Assembly: GCA_050050115.1 (NCBI GenBank)
Contig: JASFUX010000141.1
Coordinates: 1-9,071, forward strand
From: JASFUX01 sp050050115
GTDB lineage: Bacteria > Pseudomonadota > Alphaproteobacteria > Caulobacterales > Maricaulaceae
Reading direction: 5' to 3'
DNA length: 9,071 nt
Part shown: piece after piece, positions 6,850 through 9,071 of the stretch
Layout of the letters: every line of letters begins with the position of its first letter
Numbering within the stretch: position 1 is the stretch's first letter
Notes under the pieces: model-generated
The model's database searches: none
What the model was told of the DNA's origin: nothing
What the model saw: the letters and a program-made list of their open reading frames with translations, nothing else
Program-made: the position numbers and the translations under genes

Positions 6850-7539
6850 ATGTACGACGCTCTGCTTACGACTCACATTTCGGCTGGATCGCTGGCGCTC
6901 GCGGCGATGCTAGTCCCCTTGCTCGCACCAAAGGGCGGACGAATTCACCGCTCTGGCGGCTGGGTGTTCGTCGCGGCGATGGCGGCTGTCAGCGCCTCGG
7001 CCCTCATCATGAGCGTCTGGATCCTGTTGCTGACGCCGGCGACCGTCAACGGGCTCCGCTTGCTCGAGCTGACGTTCATCGGAGCGAACGCTGTTTGGAT
7101 CGGTTTGCGGGCGCTTCGAACCAAAACGCGCACGTCGAGAAGCCGCAATCCGCTCGACCTGGGCATGCCTCTAGTTCTGGTCGTGGTAAGCGTGGGCGTC
7201 GTCTCGGCCGGCGCACGCTTGTCGGAACAGACTTTGCTCGGCCTTGGCGGGACCGGTTTCCTGCTTGGAGCGGTGCACCTCAGGTACTGGCTTCGCCCGC
7301 CCACTTCGCGCATGCACTGGTGGTTCCGCCATATGTCGGGGATGCTATTTGCATGCATCGCAGCGACCACCGCTGCGACGACCAACTTTTCGAAGTTCGG
7401 CATTTGGCCGGGAACGACCGCAGCGATCGCCATTGTCGCGAGCGTCGGGATTCCAGGGATGCTGATCTGGATCGGCTACTACAAACGACGCTTCCGCTCG
7501 GCCGAGCACGCTTCCGAGCAGATCGCAGCGGCGGAGTAG
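6850..7539 (+). CDS. Integral membrane protein, DUF2306-like
   Basis: A 229-residue polytopic membrane protein, with hydrophobic segments at about 10-26, 37-61, 70-88, 104-121, 127-146, 160-176 and 188-210, and a basic loop at 87-99. The opening pattern HISAGSLAL...KGGRIHRSGG (His9, His33), followed later by MHWWFRHMSGMLFACIAATTA (from 155, with His156 and His161), resembles the DUF2306 membrane family. The paired histidines could hold haem or metal, but that is inference; no function is established to my knowledge. The ATG at 6850 is the first possible start after an in-frame TGA at 6829; there is no clear Shine-Dalgarno. It is the only plus-strand gene in the window, divergent from the kinase gene and convergent with infC (19 bases apart), which makes regulation by the adjacent two-component system plausible. 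Confidence 0.8.
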   Translation: MYDALLTTHISAGSLALAAMLVPLLAPKGGRIHRSGGWVFVAAMAAVSASALIMSVWILLLTPATVNGLRLLELTFIGANAVWIGLRALRTKTRTSRSRNPLDLGMPLVLVVVSVGVVSAGARLSEQTLLGLGGTGFLLGAVHLRYWLRPPTSRMHWWFRHMSGMLFACIAATTAATTNFSKFGIWPGTTAAIAIVASVGIPGMLIWIGYYKRRFRSAEHASEQIAAAE

Positions 7540-7558
7540 TTCGGCCCGCGCCCCGCTC

Positions 7559-8095
7559 CTACCTCGGCGCCATCACCATCGTCATCTGACGGCCTTCGAG
7601 CTTGGGCTCGAACTCGACCTTGGCGATCGCGTTGAACTCTTCCTTGACCCTATTGAGGATGTCCGTCCCGCGTTCGGGGTGGGCCATCTCGCGGCCGCGG
7701 AAGCGCAAGGTCACCTTCACCTTGTCGCCCTCCTCGAAGAAGCGGCGCATCGCCTTGGCTTTGACCTCATAGTCGTGGACGTCGATGTTGGGACGCATCT
7801 TCACTTCTTTGACGTCGACGGTCTTCTGCTTCTTCTTCGCTTCGGACTTCTTCTTCTGCTCTTGGTACTTGAGCTTGCCGAAGTCGAGAATCTTGCAGAC
7901 AGGGGGATCGGCGTTCGGTGCCACCTCGACCAAGTCGAGGCCGGCTTCGCGGGCAGCGTCGAGCGCCGCGTCGGTGGGCATCTCGCCCTGTTTCTCGCCG
8001 GAATCGTCGATCAGCAGAACGCGCGGAGAAGTGATCTCCTCATTCACGCGCGGGCCGTCCTTCTTCGAAGGCGCAGGCATCGGTCGTCTGACTAT
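7559..8095 (-). CDS. infC: Translation initiation factor IF-3, probable AUA start
   Basis: IF-3 binds the 30S subunit, blocks premature joining of 50S and rejects non-standard start codons. The IF3-N domain (DGPRVNEEITSPRVLLIDDS, AAREAGLDLVEVAPNADPPV, CKILDFGK), a lysine-rich linker (KYQEQKKKSEAKKKQK) and the IF3-C domain (KMRPNIDVHDYEVKAKAMRR, VTLRFRGREMAHPERG, ending MTMVMAPR) are all complete. The first in-frame ATG is at 8080 (173 residues) but has no Shine-Dalgarno. An AUA at 8095-8093 lies seven bases after GGAG (8106-8103) and adds I/M-V-R-R-P before that ATG, matching the I-A-R-R-P-type N-terminus I recall for alphaproteobacterial IF-3. I therefore choose the AUA, giving 178 residues. 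The infC start is AUU in E. coli and underlies IF-3 autoregulation; AUA would be discriminated in the same way. If annotated conservatively, the gene would be 8080-7559. Confidence 0.93.
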   Translation of the reverse strand: MVRRPMPAPSKKDGPRVNEEITSPRVLLIDDSGEKQGEMPTDAALDAAREAGLDLVEVAPNADPPVCKILDFGKLKYQEQKKKSEAKKKQKTVDVKEVKMRPNIDVHDYEVKAKAMRRFFEEGDKVKVTLRFRGREMAHPERGTDILNRVKEEFNAIAKVEFEPKLEGRQMTMVMAPR

Positions 8096-8102
8096 ATTAC
8101 GT

Positions 8103-8106
8103 CTCC
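8103..8106 (-). promoter_or_regulatory. Ribosome binding site deciding the infC start
   Basis: GGAG is seven bases before the AUA at 8095 but 22 bases before the ATG at 8080, where no other purine-rich site is found. The spacing supports initiation at AUA rather than at ATG. Confidence 0.6.
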
Positions 8107-8131
8107 ATCGTCGCCATGATGCGAAGCCGGT

Positions 8132-8159
8132 ATGATCGGCGCGCCGCGCCGCCGGTCAA
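8132..8159 (-). promoter_or_regulatory. Candidate sigma70-like promoter of infC
   Basis: TTGACC (8159-8154, five of six to consensus) and GATCAT (8137-8132, four of six) are separated by a 16-base GC-rich spacer that contains the palindrome GGCGCGCC. Transcription would begin near 8125, leaving a leader of about 30 bases before the AUA. The gap to the upstream glycosyltransferase stop (8187) is about 90 bases, consistent with a separate promoter. Confidence 0.45.
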
Positions 8160-8186
8160 GAGCAAATCCGAGGGTAAATCGGGATT

Positions 8187-9071
8187 TCAGCTCGCCTCTT
8201 CGTCCTCGGTCGAGGGCGCGTCGGCGTTCCCGCCGTCATCTTGAGGCCCGCCGCCGTCCTCTTCTTTCGCCCGCCGCTCGAGCTTGCCGACGTGCATATA
8301 CATCGAGATCAGCTGGGCGGCGTACTCGACCGTGGTCTGGGTCGGATCGGGCGCGGCGAGGGTGATCACCGCATCGCCGACCGGTCCGATCCTGAGACCC
8401 TCGTCCATCGTCCGGGCGATGACGACGCTCGGCGCGCCGGCCGCGGCCATCAGGTGGACGACCCCGCTATCGGCGTGGCCGAGGCAACCCGCGGACTCCA
8501 CCGCAAGCGAGGCGATCTGGGTCAGGTCCGCCCGGCTCAGATCGCGCGCATCGGGAGCGGCCTGAGCAACGGCGCGACCCGGCCCGCGGTCGCCCGGGTC
8601 GGTGACCACGCCGACGCCCACCCCGTTCGCCGCCAGCCGCGCCGCAAGCCCTGCGAACCGCGCGATCGGCCAGCGCGGCGGCGCGTCGCCCTTGGCCGGA
8701 GAAGCCGGCGCGATCAGCACATAAGGCCGCTCGAGCCCAAAGAACTCCGGCTTCAGGCTCGGCGCGTTCGAGCGCGCGGTCTTGGCCCAGCGGGCGTTCG
8801 GCTTTTCTTCCGGATCGGCCTTGATCCCCGCCATGGCGAGCTGGCGGCTCAGCGCCGTCAAGCGGTGCTCGGCAGGGTCGAACTCGTGGCGGAACTTCAT
8901 CCCCCGCGCCGCCCCGCACCAGGCGGGCGGAAACGGCTTGGTCGCGGCGAACAGCTTCTCGGACGGCTCGGCGCGTTCGAGATCGTAGATGCGGGAGAAC
9001 TTCTCGGACTTGACCCGCTGGGCGACCTTGGCGACGTCGTCGAGGTCGGCCTGGCTGTCCCATTCGAGCAC
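8187..9071 (-). CDS. GT9 (heptosyltransferase-like) glycosyltransferase, 5' end cut by window edge
   Basis: 294 residues are visible; the frame is open at the right edge, and by comparison with GT9 proteins of about 330-350 residues some 50-60 N-terminal residues are missing. GT9 enzymes transfer heptose or related sugars in lipopolysaccharide core assembly at the inner membrane. Family marks, numbered from the window edge: FSRIYDLERA (25-34), the start of the nucleotide-sugar-binding half YVLIAPASP (117-125) with RWPIARFAGLAARL (133-146), VVTDPGD (155-161), and the C-terminal motif GHADSGVVHLMAAAGAPSVV (198-217), which replaces the more usual GNDSGPMHL or GVDTGLAHL. Residues about 263-294 form a charged, low-complexity acidic tail that is not part of the fold. 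The substrate cannot be named. Confidence 0.82.
   Translation of the reverse strand: MLEWDSQADLDDVAKVAQRVKSEKFSRIYDLERAEPSEKLFAATKPFPPAWCGAARGMKFRHEFDPAEHRLTALSRQLAMAGIKADPEEKPNARWAKTARSNAPSLKPEFFGLERPYVLIAPASPAKGDAPPRWPIARFAGLAARLAANGVGVGVVTDPGDRGPGRAVAQAAPDARDLSRADLTQIASLAVESAGCLGHADSGVVHLMAAAGAPSVVIARTMDEGLRIGPVGDAVITLAAPDPTQTTVEYAAQLISMYMHVGKLERRAKEEDGGGPQDDGGNADAPSTEDEEAS

Larger units (their letters stand above)
8096..8186. other. Short gap between glycosyltransferase and infC
   Basis: A 91-base spacer that holds the infC promoter candidate, its Shine-Dalgarno and a possible six-codon leader ORF (8117-8097). No convincing hairpin-plus-U-run terminator for the glycosyltransferase gene was seen. 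Confidence 0.5.

Noticed and set aside
7540..7558. Shared bidirectional terminator between the convergent membrane gene and infC
   Set aside because: The 19-base gap has no inverted repeat or T-run; any terminator would have to lie inside the coding ends and I could not identify one.
6765..7589. Plus-strand open frame starting at 6765 that overlaps the membrane-protein gene
   Set aside because: It is a different frame, with Arg/Ser-rich sequence lacking hydrophobic segments; the frame beginning at 6850 gives a coherent polytopic membrane protein.
8078..8080. ATG at 8080 as the infC start
   Set aside because: No Shine-Dalgarno is at a usable distance, while the upstream AUA has GGAG at seven bases and extends the conserved N-terminus; the ATG is kept only as the conservative alternative.
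1..9071. Mobile elements, CRISPR arrays, tRNA or rRNA genes
   Set aside because: No transposase or integrase motifs, no regularly spaced direct repeats and no tRNA-like cloverleaf were noticed by eye on either strand.

Overview
The window is about 9 kb of GC-rich chromosomal DNA that reads as core genome of an alphaproteobacterium. This rests on the protein sequences: IF-3, L20, PheS and PheT all have alphaproteobacterial-looking motifs. A Caulobacterales, Hyphomonadales or Parvularculales-type relative is plausible, but I cannot fix the genus from sequence alone. No tRNA, rRNA, insertion sequence, CRISPR array or prophage gene was seen.

Layout from high to low coordinates, which is the direction of transcription of most genes (minus strand): the 3' part of a GT9 (heptosyltransferase-like) glycosyltransferase (9071-8187, cut by the window edge); infC (IF-3), probably starting at a rare AUA codon at 8095; a plus-strand membrane protein resembling DUF2306 (6850-7539), convergent with infC; a NarL/DesK-type histidine kinase and response regulator pair (6740-4960), divergent from the membrane protein; then a compact unidirectional block rpmI - rplT - DUF1272 zinc-ribbon protein - pheS - GNAT acetyltransferase - pheT (4822 to the left edge). 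PheT is open across the left edge and lacks only its last few residues.

The translation genes (infC, rpmI, rplT, pheS, pheT) form the familiar translation-initiation / 50S / Phe-tRNA synthetase neighbourhood. Here it is interrupted three times: a sensor-regulator plus membrane protein cassette lies between infC and rpmI, an eight-cysteine small protein between rplT and pheS, and an acetyltransferase between the two synthetase subunit genes. A good sigma70-like promoter (TTGATA-16-TATAAC) lies directly upstream of rpmI and is followed by a leader of about 90 nt with hairpins, so the rpmI-pheT block probably has its own promoter and perhaps L20-type feedback. infC has its own candidate promoter and an unusual start, which suggests IF-3 autocontrol.

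The most notable points are the AUA start of infC, the acetyltransferase translationally coupled to pheT, the 18-residue tail on L35, the structured rpmI leader, and the cluster of GTCA/TGAC half-sites in the gap between the two-component system and the divergent membrane gene. I saw no strong evidence of a wholly novel system.
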